Source of the DNA: Nemopilema nomurai
Lineage: Eukaryota > Cnidaria > Scyphozoa > Rhizostomeae > Rhizostomatidae
NCBI GenBank assembly: GCA_003864495.1
Contig: ML133383.1
Coordinates: 7,610,880 to 7,674,879 of the forward strand
Reading direction: 5' to 3'
Length of the DNA: 64,000 bases
Part shown: positions 52,081 through 64,000 of the stretch, in pieces
Layout: the number at the start of each line of letters is the position of its first letter
Numbering within the stretch: the stretch's first letter is position 1
The notes under the pieces: generated by a model
The model's input: only the letters and a program-made list of their open reading frames with translations
The model's database searches: none
Told to the model about the DNA's origin: nothing
Position numbers and translations under genes: made by a program

Positions 52081-52371
52081 AATTTGCCACTTCAGAATTT
52101 GCCACGACAGAATTTGCCACGTCAGAATCTGTCACGTCAGAATCTGTCACGTCAGAATCTGTCACGTCAGAATCTGTCACGTCAGAATCTGTCACGTCAG
52201 AATCTGTCACGTCAGAATCTTTCACGTCAAAATCTACTACGTCGGAATCTGTCACGTCAGAACCTTGCTATGTCAGAACCTTGCTATGTCAGAACCTTGC
52301 TATGTCAGAACCTTGCTATGTCAGAACCCTGCTATGTCAGAAATGATCACGTCCGAACCCTGCTATATCTG
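52081..52371 (+). repeat. Minisatellite switching from 15-bp to 16-bp units
   Basis: Twelve 15-bp units of type AATCTGTCACGTCAG fill 52081-52260 exactly. They are followed by five 16-bp units of type AACCTTGCTATGTCAG (52261-52340), one 15-bp unit and one more 16-bp unit. The two types share AA...GTCAG. The 15-bp part is open in several frames (for example a DSDVT repeat on the minus strand), which follows from its period and is not evidence of a gene. Confidence 0.9.
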
Positions 52372-54468
52372 TTGCCACTTCAGTTTGCATTGCAAGGGCC
52401 TTTCTGGGTAACAGGTACACTGCCTGCCTTAACGACTGTCCAGCCTTCCCGTTGTGATGCAAGATTCAAGAGTAGTTAAAAGCTAGTGTTATCGAAACTG
52501 AATTCCAAAAAGACACGAGCAATTCATTCCCAAACTTTCAATTAATCAACTTCACACATCATTGCCATAATGAGCGTCAACACCTACATTAAGCAGGCCT
52601 TAAAAATATTCCGTTGATTTAAGAAGTGGATGTTTAATTTATTCCAAAAATTTTATGTTTTACTCGTTTCAAAAGCACACATTGAAAGCAAAGCTGTAAG
52701 TTTAGTCAATGGAAGCAAACTGACTCAAACATAGCTAAAAGACAAATATATCCAAAACTTTAATTTGATGAAAGTTCAAATTATTACCTCCTACAGGGGG
52801 CAAATCTTTTCACCCCAACCAATTTCATGTCAGAAAGCATTCTTGAATCGTACAATGAGTTTGTCATATCTTGAGAAGTAAAAAGTTTCGTAAGTTGCTT
52901 TGATAGCAATCATTACTATTCAACCAATTATATACATCTCTAGCAGAAGGATGTTAAACTCACAGAACGAACTTTAAAGTACCATTTCTTCAACAGAAAT
53001 GAATTCCACTACTGAAATGATCTCCAATTCAGTAAAGTTGGAATGCTCGTGTAGTTAGTTTCAAGGTTCCAAATTTGGAGCATCAAGCTAACATGATGCA
53101 TATACTCCTTTTTTAATAAGAGGAATTTCATAATAACATTGATGGCTTAAATATTGGTCAAAGGTCACAGAACAAATTAAGAACAAGCTGAGGCTGACCG
53201 CCGAGGTTCTCTAAAAATTTAACTTTGAAAGACGTTTGCTGACATTTCGCTGCTTATTTTCGTGATGTCTCGACAAAAAATATGCAGGGCTGTTCACCTG
53301 GAACAAATTAAAAACAATCCAGCCACAGATTTTCGAAAAAATCGAGAACATTTAACCTGAACACAAGTTTGCTGGTTCTTATAAAAGAGTATATTCGATA
53401 AAATTAAGGCTACATTTACATGATCCTTTTCAAAATTTCTATAAAACTTTACATTTTCAACTTAATTTCTGTGGGTAGCATCTGCAGTAGTTGAAAAGCT
53501 GTTGCTGTGTTTTATATTTAACTGGGTTGCATTCTTGAAAAAACTCTTGGAAACGGCTCCTCAATGTTTACTAATAGGTCGTAAAAATGAGTAAAGATTT
53601 CGATTCATATTTTCAAAAAAAAAAAAAGATATCACTTCCAATCAAAAGCCAAGCGATGACTTTCCAAAGAAAGAACCTGCTTTGTATTGTCCACTTTGTT
53701 GTATTTTGGTAACTTATTTTTCAGTCAAAGATATAAGAGTAATAAGGGCAAAGCTTGTGTTGTTCAAATAATCTTAGATTAAATGAATGTTTTTAAATTA
53801 ATCTTGTAATTTATCGTCTATCAATCCAATTGGGAAGGACTTTGTTGAAGATCTTGACAAAAGGGCTTTGGCAAACAAACTGGTTGTACTATCTTATAGG
53901 AACATTAGCAAAGAAGGTAAGATTTGATTCATAGGCCAAAACCAGCAAGTTTATGAAAATATATATACATATAGATCATAGTGTGCAATAGAAGCACTTT
54001 AAGGTAATTTATGGGTTATGAGCTGATTGACAATCGATCAATGTTTTTGGAAAAACGGTCGATTTAAGAGCAAAGAAGCATTGAAAGAATGGACTTGCTC
54101 CTTTAACAATTGGCAAGACAGTCTTGAAACTTGAAAGACGATAATTCTTTCATCTTTATGTTAAGGCCATTTTCATGGTTTCCGTTTAAATTGTTGTCTC
54201 CTTAGCCTCATCTTCAATAGACATGGGAGACGTTCAGGTATATGAAGATGGAAGCATGGCCGCCCAACCATTTTCTAAGTTAATTTTTTATCAGATGCGA
54301 CATAAATCTGATTAACACATGTTTAGAAGCAATACTTTGTGACCACTATTTTGCAGAAGAACTCTTTTAGCAGTACTGAGCCTTGTTAATCACATTGCAT
54401 CCAGGTTTTACTTTTGTGAAAAGTGATCGTTTACAAAACTTGTTTTCTGATTTTTCAAGGAGAGCAAC

Positions 54469-57400
54469 ATGGGGTGCGCAAGCTCGATGCAAGTAGATGA
54501 CGGCCCTGCTACTCAACATGAAGGCTCAAAGACGATGTTCCCACTTTCCTTGTACCAGAAGTCACTGATCCAGGAAACATGGGAAACGGTTGAAAAAGAC
54601 ATATTGATTTTTGGGACAGGGATTTTTCACAAGTAAGCTTTTTATCATAGTCATTTGGCAGAAACTATAGCTCTAGCTTCATGTCGTAGTTACGGATCTT
54701 TTGCAATCTAAGCATTTACATATGCTTCGTGGTACACATCTTCTTCAACGAATGCACCTTTGTTCAATTATCGGCCGTGTATGTATAGTCTTATTTAACG
54801 AACAGAGAACTTGGAGTCAGGGAAGTGTCAGAAAAGACTCGTGTTGACTTTTTCTGAGCTTATGAATGGAACTAAACTAGATGCTTGAATACGCATCACT
54901 AAGGTTAACATCGGATGTAAAGGGGTACACGAGGGGAAGGGCGAGTGCAAGGTGATGAGAGAGATGAATAATCAGATAGTCATTAGGTAGGCAAGTGGTG
55001 GAAATGGGTATCGAAGACGCATGCTGAGTGAATGAGAATGACAAACGTAGCGTCCTACACTCACTACACTTTACAGTAGCAAGAAATAGCGAAGACAGTC
55101 TTTGCATACTGAAAGTACTTGACCTCTTAAAATTAACCTGTCCGCAAAAACACTTTAGTGGCCAAAAGTGTGAATAAGACAAGTTGTCTGACAATTGAAA
55201 AGTTTCACGGGCAGGCGTTTGATCTGCTTTATTGGCTATCGTTTATCTGTTGTGGCTCCAGGTTACACGAAGGTGTATAGATCGGATCCGATATGGCAGT
55301 TGTGGTTATTTTGAAATTCGTTTCCATGACGCAGTATATTCTAGTATAGGCATATGACTGTATTGGCGAAATAAGAACTTTTTTATAGTGAGGCTCAACG
55401 TGGGTCTGACTTCCACTTCTTATGACTGCCTTTTAGACATTCTGACATTCTGCCTTTTAGCCAAGAGACATTCTGCTGTATGAAAAAGTGGGCCAAAATT
55501 TGCCTTAAAAGCACCAATTTGTAGAAAATAACATCCAGTGATATAAGAAATTGTAGAATTATTGTTATTCATGCAGCACTTTTATAAAAAATGTCCCGGT
55601 CCCTTAAAGTGAAATATAAATTGTGCTAGCTTTCAATTGACATGTAGAAGGATTACTTACTAGTGCTTATTATTAGTTAGATATCAATTGTACATGTTAA
55701 CATTGGACATCCCCATTGAATTCCATGACAATCATGTGACCATCAAAAAGACATCCTCATTGAATTCCATGACAATCATGTGACCATCAAAAAGACATCC
55801 CATTGAATCCAATGACAATCATGTGACCATCAAAAAGACATCCCCATTGAATTCCATGACAATCATGTGACCATCCGAAAGACATCCCATTGAATCCAAT
55901 GACAATCATGTGACCATCAAAAAGACATCCCATTGAATTCCATGACAATCATGTGACCATCAAAAAGACATCCCCATTGAATCCAATGACAATCATGTGA
56001 TATGAATACATATCATAACTTTACTTACCTTTTCCATAGCACGCAAAAATTAGATTATAATCTAAATTGAGATAAAAGATTAAGTTTTTGAATGGCTTCT
56101 TCTTTTAATGTTCTCCATTTGCAAATTTCATTTCTTTGCTAATCATGACCACTTCTCTTACAGGGAGGTAGGAATCATCTAAAATGTAAGGGGGGAGACA
56201 AAAAAGGGGGCGCATGACCACTTCCTTTTTTCATTTGGAAGGGGGCGCATGACCACTCTTGGATCTCGTAGGGGCACTTTTCTACTATTGTGAACAGGTG
56301 CTTTGCGGTACAAAACTTCACAATGGCAAGAAAAAGCAGAACTAGTTTTTGCATACTTAAAGTACTTTTTCGTCCGCGATCCTCAGATTATGCAAACGTC
56401 GGAAAATAACCAAAAGCTGACAGAATAAATAACCAGATGCGGATCGAAAACACTAGAGGGTGATAAGCAGAGCACGTGATTGGTTATAATTGACCAATCA
56501 GCGTTGCTTAACACCTAACTTTAGAAGTGCCCAAGGGAAAAGACGAGCTCTTTCTGTCTACAAAGAATGAGATTTTCCATTCTAATATAGGCAGACTCCA
56601 AAACACCTAGGCAAGCTAGGTCGTCTTTTCACCTTAGAACGAGAACTCGTACAGTCTTAACGCAAACTGAACTCAAATACTCATTTACCAATGTCGAATA
56701 AAACTGAGGGCAAAATCATCGAAAATTTTGGCATGCAATTTTAAAAAAATGGTGTTATTGCATAGGGCAGCCTGTCATCAATGCTATGGCCCTGCGATGC
56801 GCAAATCTATAGTAACCCAAAACCTTGATGGTCTGTTGTTATCTATAACAGTTGTGGGGGCAAAGAAGTCATTGTACGATATTTACTTTTCTCACTGCGT
56901 TTTTTTGCACGCATAGAATGTTCAAAGCAAAGCCAGAGCTGCTATCTGTGTTTCCTGAATTCGGCTACCTTGAAGACATCGATGATATTCTGCAACTGCC
57001 ACGACTGACAGGACACCCGAGGAAAATCACCCAAGCCATAAGGGAAGCAATCAAGTCCTTGGACGATGCTCAAGTCTTCATGACTAAGCTCGAGGCCCTG
57101 GGACAAAAACACGTGGAGAACAGCCTGCGACCAGATTATTTACACGTGCGTCTTATAGAAGTTCTACATGCTACATCACTTCCAAAGCCTTCTCACTCGT
57201 AGTTTTTACTGTTTTGCTTCTAATTTGGCGTGATGTTACTGTAATTTAATGAGAACTGACATGCAAGCACACATGTGTATATCACGAGGAAAAGTAAGGA
57301 TTCCTCTTCTATTTTATGACCCATTTGGTCACACTTTAGGTCTCTTTGATTCATAATGTTTCCTGATGCATGTACGTATGCATGTGTGTTTGTATGTAAG

Positions 57401-58224
57401 TATGCATAATATTTCTAAAGAATTGCAAAGATAGCATTTAGGAGCTAGATGTGACTTTGTTTTTTTCATGGTTCTTCAAGAGCCAGTTTTGATGCTGAGG
57501 TAGATATTAGATTGTTCATTGAAAAGTTCCTGCCTAGGCCCTTCTTCTAGGCAACGCCCCGGTGAAATAAGTGTAGTCTTGATTGTCAGGTCTACCATTA
57601 TCCAACATGGCTTAAACAACCCCATCTCTAACAAAAAATTCGTAGACATTGAGTTTTAAGGGGACTTTTTCTAGTTTGCCTCCTTCAAGTGCTTTTCTGT
57701 CCTTCAACTTTGAGAATTCCAGTATTTTTTCATCTCATAGGCCATGAATTCTCATTGTATGCTTATATTCAACATATCGTTTAAGGCAGCAAGCCTTCTT
57801 TAGGTAGGAGAGCTCTTTCCAAAACCAAACATTATTCATACGTGATACATTATTCAATATATGACAATGGTCATATACCTTGGTCTAAATCACATATCTT
57901 ACATACATGTCTTTTATAGATAATATTGTGTAGCTGCCTCTCATGGCAGAGACTAGCTAAGGCTTTTGATTTCTACAATACTGCGAAGAAATTTTACCAA
58001 TGAAATATTATGACTGTTTCATTGAACACAGTGCCATGCATCTTTACTTTTTCTTTTAGGCCCTCGGAGATGCCTTCGTACAACAAGTTCAGGAAATTCT
58101 GAAGGACGACTGCACTAAAGATGTGCAAAAAGCGTGGCACGACTTCTATAACTTCATTTGCAAGCTGATGAAACAAGGCCTCGCCAAAAAGCATGTTGGC
58201 AAGGGCAGCGTTGGCTGGTTTTAA
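54469..58224 (+). CDS. Globin X-like, putatively myristoylated globin
   Basis: Exons 54469-54632, 56917-57145 and 58060-58224 give 185 residues. Intron 1 is phase 2 at the end of helix B (GIFHK) and intron 2 is phase 0 before ALGDAF, the classical B12.2 and G7.0 positions of animal globins. The N-terminus MGCASS fits N-myristoylation of Gly2 and palmitoylation of Cys3, as known for membrane-bound globin X. Trp38 suits helix A and Phe67 suits CD1. His88 (TGHPRK) is the distal E7 and His120 (LGQKH) the proximal F8 ligand, 32 residues apart as in neuroglobin. All key haem residues are present, so the protein should bind haem. Likely roles are redox sensing, membrane protection or oxygen/nitrite chemistry rather than bulk oxygen transport (inference). 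Intron 1 contains a minisatellite and two dispersed repeat copies. Confidence 0.88.
55065..55125 (+). repeat. Dispersed repeat, copy 2 (globin intron 1)
   Basis: ACTTTACAGTAGCAAGAAAT followed by TTTGCATACTGAAAGTA matches copies 1 and 3 with many substitutions. Weak similarity to copy 1 extends left to about 54890. Confidence 0.45.
55706..56000 (+). repeat. Minisatellite of seven 43/44-bp units in globin intron 1
   Basis: Seven tandem units begin GACATCC and contain ATGACAATCATGTGACCATC. Units carry either GAATTCCATG or GAATCCAATG, and CCCC or CCC, so 43- and 44-bp forms are mixed; the last unit is cut short. It is intronic and not coding. The units follow each other directly with no spacers. 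Confidence 0.92.
56290..56455 (+). repeat. Dispersed repeat, copy 3 (globin intron 1)
   Basis: GTGCTTTGCGGTACAAAACT and the following TTCACAATGGCAAG closely match copy 1 at 40060-40165. The match resumes at GCGGATCGAAAACACT near 56430-56445 after an insertion. It is non-coding and probably an old short mobile element. Confidence 0.5.
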
Positions 58225-58648
58225 CTCGTTAAAGACCTTTGTACGTACTAAACGCCTATCAACAGACTGCAGTAGTTTGCTGCTCACTATTGTGAGATAG
58301 GCTAGAACGGAATTTTATACAACTCGAAAATGTTCCCTCAATTTACAGGGCATTGCTCCAGCAAATTTACTTTCGGCCCAGGTGTTCTCTTTTCTATGGG
58401 CAAACTGTTTGTTTGGCAAGATTTGAGATAAGCTAAAAGCACTATCAGATGATTGGCCCCTATGAGTACCTATTTCTTATCAAGCCCTTGCTGTTAATCA
58501 GTTTGAATCTAGATCTTGGCGCAGACGTTAAAAAAGATAACAATGATATTGCCAGGATCAAGCAAGTTTTTCTTACATGTTCTCACTTATCTTTGAGTGC
58601 TAAGATTTCTTTTGCATGCTAAAACGGGATTTATCAGCTGACACTTAA

Positions 58649-58654
58649 AATAAA
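58649..58654 (+). promoter_or_regulatory. Candidate polyadenylation signal of the globin gene
   Basis: First canonical AATAAA found on the plus strand after the globin stop, about 425 bp downstream. Confidence 0.4.
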
Positions 58655-59488
58655 TTCTTTTCCTGCATGATACAGTACAACAGCACATTCAAAACATATT
58701 ATAGAAAGCAGTCGAAATGTTGAAAAAATTGAACTTTTAACCATAGGAAAGGGGGGGAGGGGGGAAACTGATTAAGCACTGCTTTGATTGAAAACACGAT
58801 GTGCAGAATTGATGAGCGTTGAATTACTGAAGTTTGGGTCTGGCTTCAATCTACCAATATCGGCGTAAAATCTACAATTCGAATCATTTAAGGTTGCAGT
58901 TGGGCTGCTTTCCAAACTAGCATTTAAAGTATCTGTCGTTCATATGGAGTTAGTGCATCGTTAATAAGTTAGTACAAGGTCTGAAATTGAGAAGTTTATT
59001 TTGTTGCATGTTTTACTTTCACTAGAGTGGGTAGATAAAATTTGACTCTGAAAGTTCTATCTGAGTTGCCACTTACGCACTAGTTAAATGAAGACATGTT
59101 TTGAATCATAAGGGTGAATCGTGGTGTGCGGGAATAGATGACAGCAGTGGACTTAAAGCAAAGATACCCTGCTGGGTTTTAAACGAACTTACTGTACATG
59201 TGTAAGGTATTATTGTATTGGATTATGCACTGTATGTAGTTTTATCGGCATCAAAGTGTGATTAGCCATTATTGCATTGATAAGAGTTCCCATTAGCCGG
59301 TGTAATGTTTTAAATGTGTAAGAGAAAAACACGTGTGTTGCACATAGTAGGCAAAATGTCTCATGGATCAAGTCGACCATGTTAGACATATTTTAAAGAT
59401 ATGTTGTATCACATTATATGTTTGTGGGTGACTGCATAAAAGTGTGTTATCGTCGAATCTTTCTGTTCTCTATCAATTTTTTTCCAAC

Positions 59489-59839
59489 TCATTTTTTGCT
59501 AACAGTAACACATGTTTGTCCTGGGCCACTGACATATGGTTTTTTGCTAACAATAACACATGTTTGTCCTGGGCCACTGACATATGGTTTTTTGCTAACA
59601 ATAACACATGTTTGTCCTGGGCCACTGACATATAGTGCAGGATCCTTTTCATTTAGGAAGGTTCTTGAATCCCCCCTTTTGCAGACCCCTTGGGCAATTC
59701 CAGCTGTATCAAAGGCTGCAATCATTGATTGAAAGGTATGAGGGCCTACTATTCCTGGTAGATGAAGCATTGAGCCAAATCCTGGAAAAGTGGCATATCC
59801 TAGGTCAATGGTGGCCAATTGGACATCGCTAGGCCACAT
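59489..59839 (-). other. Open frame ending in three 16-residue repeats
   Basis: From an ATG at 59839 the minus strand is open for 116 codons. The first 70 residues look protein-like (for example GYATFPGFGSMLHLPGIVG). The end is three copies of a 16-residue unit of type YVSGPGQTCVIVSKKP, made by the 48-bp tandem repeat. The frame is open for about 10 codons before the ATG. I recognise no family. It may be a gene remnant or part of a mobile element whose 3' end was extended by tandem duplication. Confidence 0.3.
59492..59635 (+). repeat. Three tandem 48-bp repeats
   Basis: Three nearly identical 48-bp units, each beginning with TTTTTTGCTAAC and ending GCCACTGACATATGG or a close variant. The unit length is a multiple of three, so overlapping frames stay open on both strands. 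Confidence 0.93.
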
Positions 59840-62800
59840 TTTTCCCAGAGATGCTTTTGCAGAATACTACTTTTCTCAAACACAAAGACCTTGCTGTTGC
59901 TAGGGATGGCAATAAGTAAGTAAAAACATGGCAGTACAAAAATATTAATTCAGCAAGGATATCGAACATTTTCCATATATTGTCCAGGCCTGTGCAATTA
60001 ATATATTCGTTACTTTAGAATTTCTCTCCAATTAAGGCTAAGCAGCAGATCGAGAGATTTGCTTCCAAAGACACGAAATTTCTCTCGACACCCTGCAGGG
60101 ACATTAAAAACCTTTTTTAGCTAAAATAAGGCATTGCATCATTGCTGTTTATTGTAGGTCTTCTCAAACAGCATTTCTTTAATGCTGTTTATGTGCAATT
60201 TATACTTAATACCGATTGCTCGCAGTGCAATTTATACTTCTTGTTTTGCTTCATACAGAACACACATCACCCATGATTTGCTGTTCGGATTGCACTTCGC
60301 TCCGAATATTTGCACAGACACCAGATGGTGCACCAAGAAACGTTTACTCTGTCTGTGATTCTCTACTTGCAGCTTTATATGATTGTATTATTTCTTCTTA
60401 CCTCATTGGTGATCTGCCATGCATTATATAGGCAATTTATAAGTACATGTTGATATAAAGCATAGCTCAATTGCAAGGACAGGGGGGGGGGGGGAGAGCG
60501 TGATAGGCAATGGACAAATTTTTTTGGCTGCAGTCACTTGAGGATTTCATCTTCCTATTCAACATAGAGTTATGGCGATATTTGAGCCAATGCCAAAGGA
60601 GACAAATAATTAAAATTAAAAGCATCAAATAAATACGAAAGTGCTAATCTTGATTGCAATTAAATTTAAGCCTCTTCCATCTGTACCAACCAACCTTCTT
60701 TTTGCAAGCTTTATCAAACTGTTTTTCCTTGAACAAATTTTCCAATGCCACTGTATAGATACCCTTTCAATTTTATCGCCATGTGATAGTTCTTTCTCTC
60801 TGACGACAACAACCATATCGCCTGTTTGGAAAACGGGTTATGCATTTCTTTGTAAGGGGCGATTCCGTTTCTCACATTATCTCCTGTGAAAAGGAAAGAA
60901 GATTTTCCTGAACACTGGTTGGCAAAGTATTTGCACGCAGTGCAGAAAGATGCAGAACGAGCAAGATTCGTCTCGTTACGTAAGAATTTGATGAATCAAT
61001 TGAACTGGCCTAAGTCACATTAGGGATTAATTCACATAAAATGATGACTTGCTCTCGGCACGTGACTTTGCATCATTCTGCTCGTTGATCCAAATCCCAA
61101 TTGTATTTTGTTGAATTTCAACAAAGCTTTAGCTGCGTGTTTTCTGCATCTCTTGAGAAAAAAAGAGCAGAGAGCCCGTGACACGCAAGTGAGACCCAAC
61201 AGACTTCAGCTAGTTGTGAAAATTAGCTACGGCATATGCTTCAACCTTGCTTGCCTAACTCTTGAGTCGTGCACGGGCTAGCTTTGAAGGTAGAAAGTAG
61301 CTGCAGTTATAGGAAGTCATGTCGGAACGCTGACAACACTGATTGGAATCTCAGGTTTGCCTTTAACGAAAGTGGTTGAACCTTGATGCGTCCGTAGCGG
61401 AAGCTTCCAATGCTTCGTGTCTGGCACTCTGTTTACAAACTTTCAGAATTACGAATGGCACACAAAAACCATTGTAGACTTGAAGTAAATGAAAGACTTG
61501 TTTGAGTAGGAGTACACATCTACAACAAGGTAGCCTCTACATCTAATAGCAACTGTTGGATATGCCAAGCTAAGGATATTGGGAACTTTCAGGTAGGCCG
61601 TTTGATTCTAACGCACACTTAGAGGTATGACAACAAACATTTTGTCGTGGCCTTTCCCGGACATTTCTAAGTTTCCAAACAGCAGCAGCTTTGATTGGCT
61701 CAACCCACAAGCCAAGCTGCAGGTTTAAAAATTGTGTGCATGGGTGTTATGGTTAGTTTCTCAATATCGTAAAAATTTGGGTATCAATAAGAAGGACTAC
61801 CAAAGAAGAAAACTATCCTGCTTGATCAACTTTGCCAATGCCAATCGATGCCTTGTCAACATTAAGTGGCCTAAACAATTTCTGTTTGGTCCTACCCTGC
61901 CCTGTCATACTCTTTCATGTCTATGGCTTCGTCAAGTCTGGAAAATCGGTTAACTTAATGTAGTCCATCGGTTAACGTAGAGTGTAATCCAATCTATATA
62001 ATCAGTTGCATCTATTCATACATTTAAGAGATGCAGAAGACAGTCGCTCAAAGTAAACACCAATGCAAGTAAACACCTAATCATAAGTGGAAATAAAACT
62101 ATAGATCACCTATTGCAAGGATTAGTTACATCAAGTACCATTCACATGCTGTCGATGGTCTGATGCTCTTCATGTAAACATACAAGGCAAAAGCTTTAAA
62201 CATTTCAACACAACATTGTGCTCATTAAAACGAACACGGTCAAAGTCTTTGCTGACCGGCTATCAGAAATGCGACGCAATTTCTTAACTGCGCTATAAGT
62301 CTTGAATGAATACTTGATCTTCAGAAGATTTCCCATTTCCTTTGCATTCTATTGCTTAGCCGCCTTTTGTAGAATACTTCTCTTTACTATTGACGTCAAG
62401 CGTCTGAAAGCGGCAGTGGTTGCAACATGATAAAAAGCTCAAAATCATTTAAACGCTGGGAAAACACGAGCCGTGTGCCACCAACACCTAGAAAAAGCTT
62501 CAAGATGCAATGTTTCCGATAGTGACAATAAAGCAATATCAGGCCTTCCATGCTTAAAGGGTGAAACTCAGTCTTCCTATATTCGTGGCACTACAAAGGA
62601 GAAGCCTATTTTATTGTAACTTAAAATTAATACAGGCGAGCTATTTAGATCAACTGAGCGTGCTGACGTATACAAGCTGCAGTCGGACAGTCTTTGTGTC
62701 TTCTTGCTTGAGAATATAATTGTGTCTGCAAGTTCCTTTTAGTTGACCTTTATCGAGGTCACATTAACAGCACAATATTTATATTGGCTTGTCTTGAAGT

Positions 62801-64000
62801 CTGGTTTTGGTTTATCAACACAGATGCAGTGAGTTGCTTGGATATAATAGTTTAGGATTGATTTAAGTAACAAGCATCATGATACAATTCGTTGTGTTTT
62901 GCATACAAGCAACTGCAAGCACGTGGGCACAAAGGTGAAAGAAGTCATAAAAACATAACCATGCCAAAACGAAGTTCCTTGCCTTGATCCGCCAAACAAT
63001 TTGAGTCACTAACACGACCAAGCACACCCAATTACAAGACAGGTTCCTTTGTGCATCTGGCTTCAAGCAGTAAAAATGATTGCAAGCTTTCGAGTTTCAT
63101 AAGTAGAAGGGGATCGAATTCAATGTGTATCTGCATTTATAGCTCAGTGGCATAGGCAATTTCATTAAAACAATATTAAAAAGAATGCATCTAAAATGCA
63201 ATTAGATAACAATGTTTGGCTACAATGTCCTGTATTATGTCCAAAAAACATAAGTATATATTTCCATAATTTCTGTAGATGATTATGGGATTTTTATACA
63301 TGCCTGTCAGCATCCTTTGACAACGAGAACGTCTCATTAAAAGCGTCACTCAATGCCATTCTCTTTGCGACGTGGCTTCTTTGTTGAGTTTTTGATGGTC
63401 TTAACTCGTACTGACAAACATTCAAATTTCTACCTATCGAAAGAAGATTTTGATCTTCAACTGAGCCCTACGTTTTTATTGCTAGTTATTGCAAATTGAA
63501 TTACTTTTTAAATTGTGAGAAGCATTAAGCCTCTTTATAAGTTAAAGCATATCAGGCACCTGTGGATTAATGAAGATTTTTAAAGAAGAACAAGGACTCT
63601 GAGATTCTTTAGAGATCAAATTATTTGTAAATATCTAGTCAATCCATAGACGATGCAACCACCTACATCGCTCAAATTCACAAGGCAGTGCCTTCAAACA
63701 CCATGCATGTAACATTGGTTCATTAAGTTGACACTTTTGATTCATTTTTGCCTTCGGTATTATGTTGCCTTCAGTTATTATTCATTCACATTAACAGTGC
63801 ACTCCATAATGTCAAGTTTTTACCAAAGCTATTATTACACCTAAAAGAACTCACTATACGACAAAACGCATCGTTAAAACTACAAAATGAATTTTAAATT
63901 GCACTTCTTTCTCCACTCTTAGGCTATCTTACCTTCTATTGCTGTACAATTGCTGCAGGCGTCTATCTTGCTTGATTTACAGAGGCACTGGCTATATAAG

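Larger units (their letters stand above)
44436..54468. other. 10-kb intergenic region, few features
   Basis: No gene could be supported. Weak candidates are a minus-strand frame at 45861-46136, whose second half (about 49 codons) follows a good acceptor (TTTGCTATTTCAG), and a 104-codon minus frame at 48321-48635. Near 50690-50800 two CCAAT motifs lie in a GC-richer patch open on both strands. A minisatellite is at 52081-52371. The remaining DNA is AT-rich and unremarkable. Confidence 0.4.
58225..64000. other. Globin 3' region and downstream intergenic DNA
   Basis: The first 430 bp are probably the globin 3' untranslated region (AATAAA at 58649-58654). Further on there are a 48-bp tandem repeat inside a minus-strand frame (59489-59839), a G13 run at 60482-60494, and AT-rich DNA with only short frames. 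I found no exon with recognisable domains from 60 to 64 kb. Confidence 0.4.

Noticed and set aside
52034..52479. Plus-strand NLSRQ-repeat and minus-strand DSDVT-repeat frames
   Set aside because: Open only because the minisatellite unit is 15 bp; no gene signals outside the array.
55706..56000. Possible CRISPR-like array
   Set aside because: Units are directly adjacent with no unique spacers, and the DNA is from an animal; it is a minisatellite.
57994..58287. 97-codon minus-strand frame
   Set aside because: It is the shadow of globin exon 3, which carries the helix G-H sequence on the plus strand.

Overview
This window is animal nuclear DNA: AT-rich, with genes broken into short exons joined by GT-AG introns, and without bacterial operons, rRNA or tRNA genes that I could see. 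The gene set (tetraspanins, secreted multi-Kazal inhibitors, a protein with repeated Cys-rich MANSC/PAN-like domains, and a globin X-like globin) suggests an early-branching marine metazoan. A cnidarian is my best guess. That is inference, because no organism-specific marker is present. All gene models below were built by hand by matching reading frame and intron phase across exons; most exons agree exactly in phase.

Layout. (1) 3.6-12.3 kb: two tetraspanin genes in divergent orientation, a CD63-like one on the minus strand and one on the plus strand whose large extracellular loop carries a mucin-like Thr/Pro insert with ten 21-bp repeats. Both share exon 2 (264 nt), exon 3 (96 nt) and the same start of exon 4. 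(2) 12.3-17.3 kb: mostly non-coding, with weak orphan ORFs and one ambiguous exon. (3) 17.3-21.8 kb, minus strand: a secreted, proteoglycan-like protein of about 745 residues with two Cys8 domains around a long disordered Ser/Thr/Lys-rich region containing Ser-Gly repeats. (4) 27.1-44.4 kb: four secreted three-Kazal-domain genes, two minus then two plus, all with the same four-part exon and phase plan, the product of local duplication. One Kazal exon (27146-27305) is short and easy to miss. (5) 54.5-58.2 kb: a globin with an acylation-type N-terminus and the classical B12.2 and G7.0 introns. (6) The rest is intergenic or intronic DNA with minisatellites, a MITE-like element, hAT-like element ends and a dispersed repeat family.

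Functionally, most of the proteins are predicted to be secreted or membrane-associated: Kazal proteins as extracellular protease inhibitors, tetraspanins as membrane organisers, the Cys8 protein as a possible matrix or surface component. Nothing shows that they work in one pathway. The most unusual item is the mucin-loop tetraspanin; the Kazal cluster and the proteoglycan-like protein follow.
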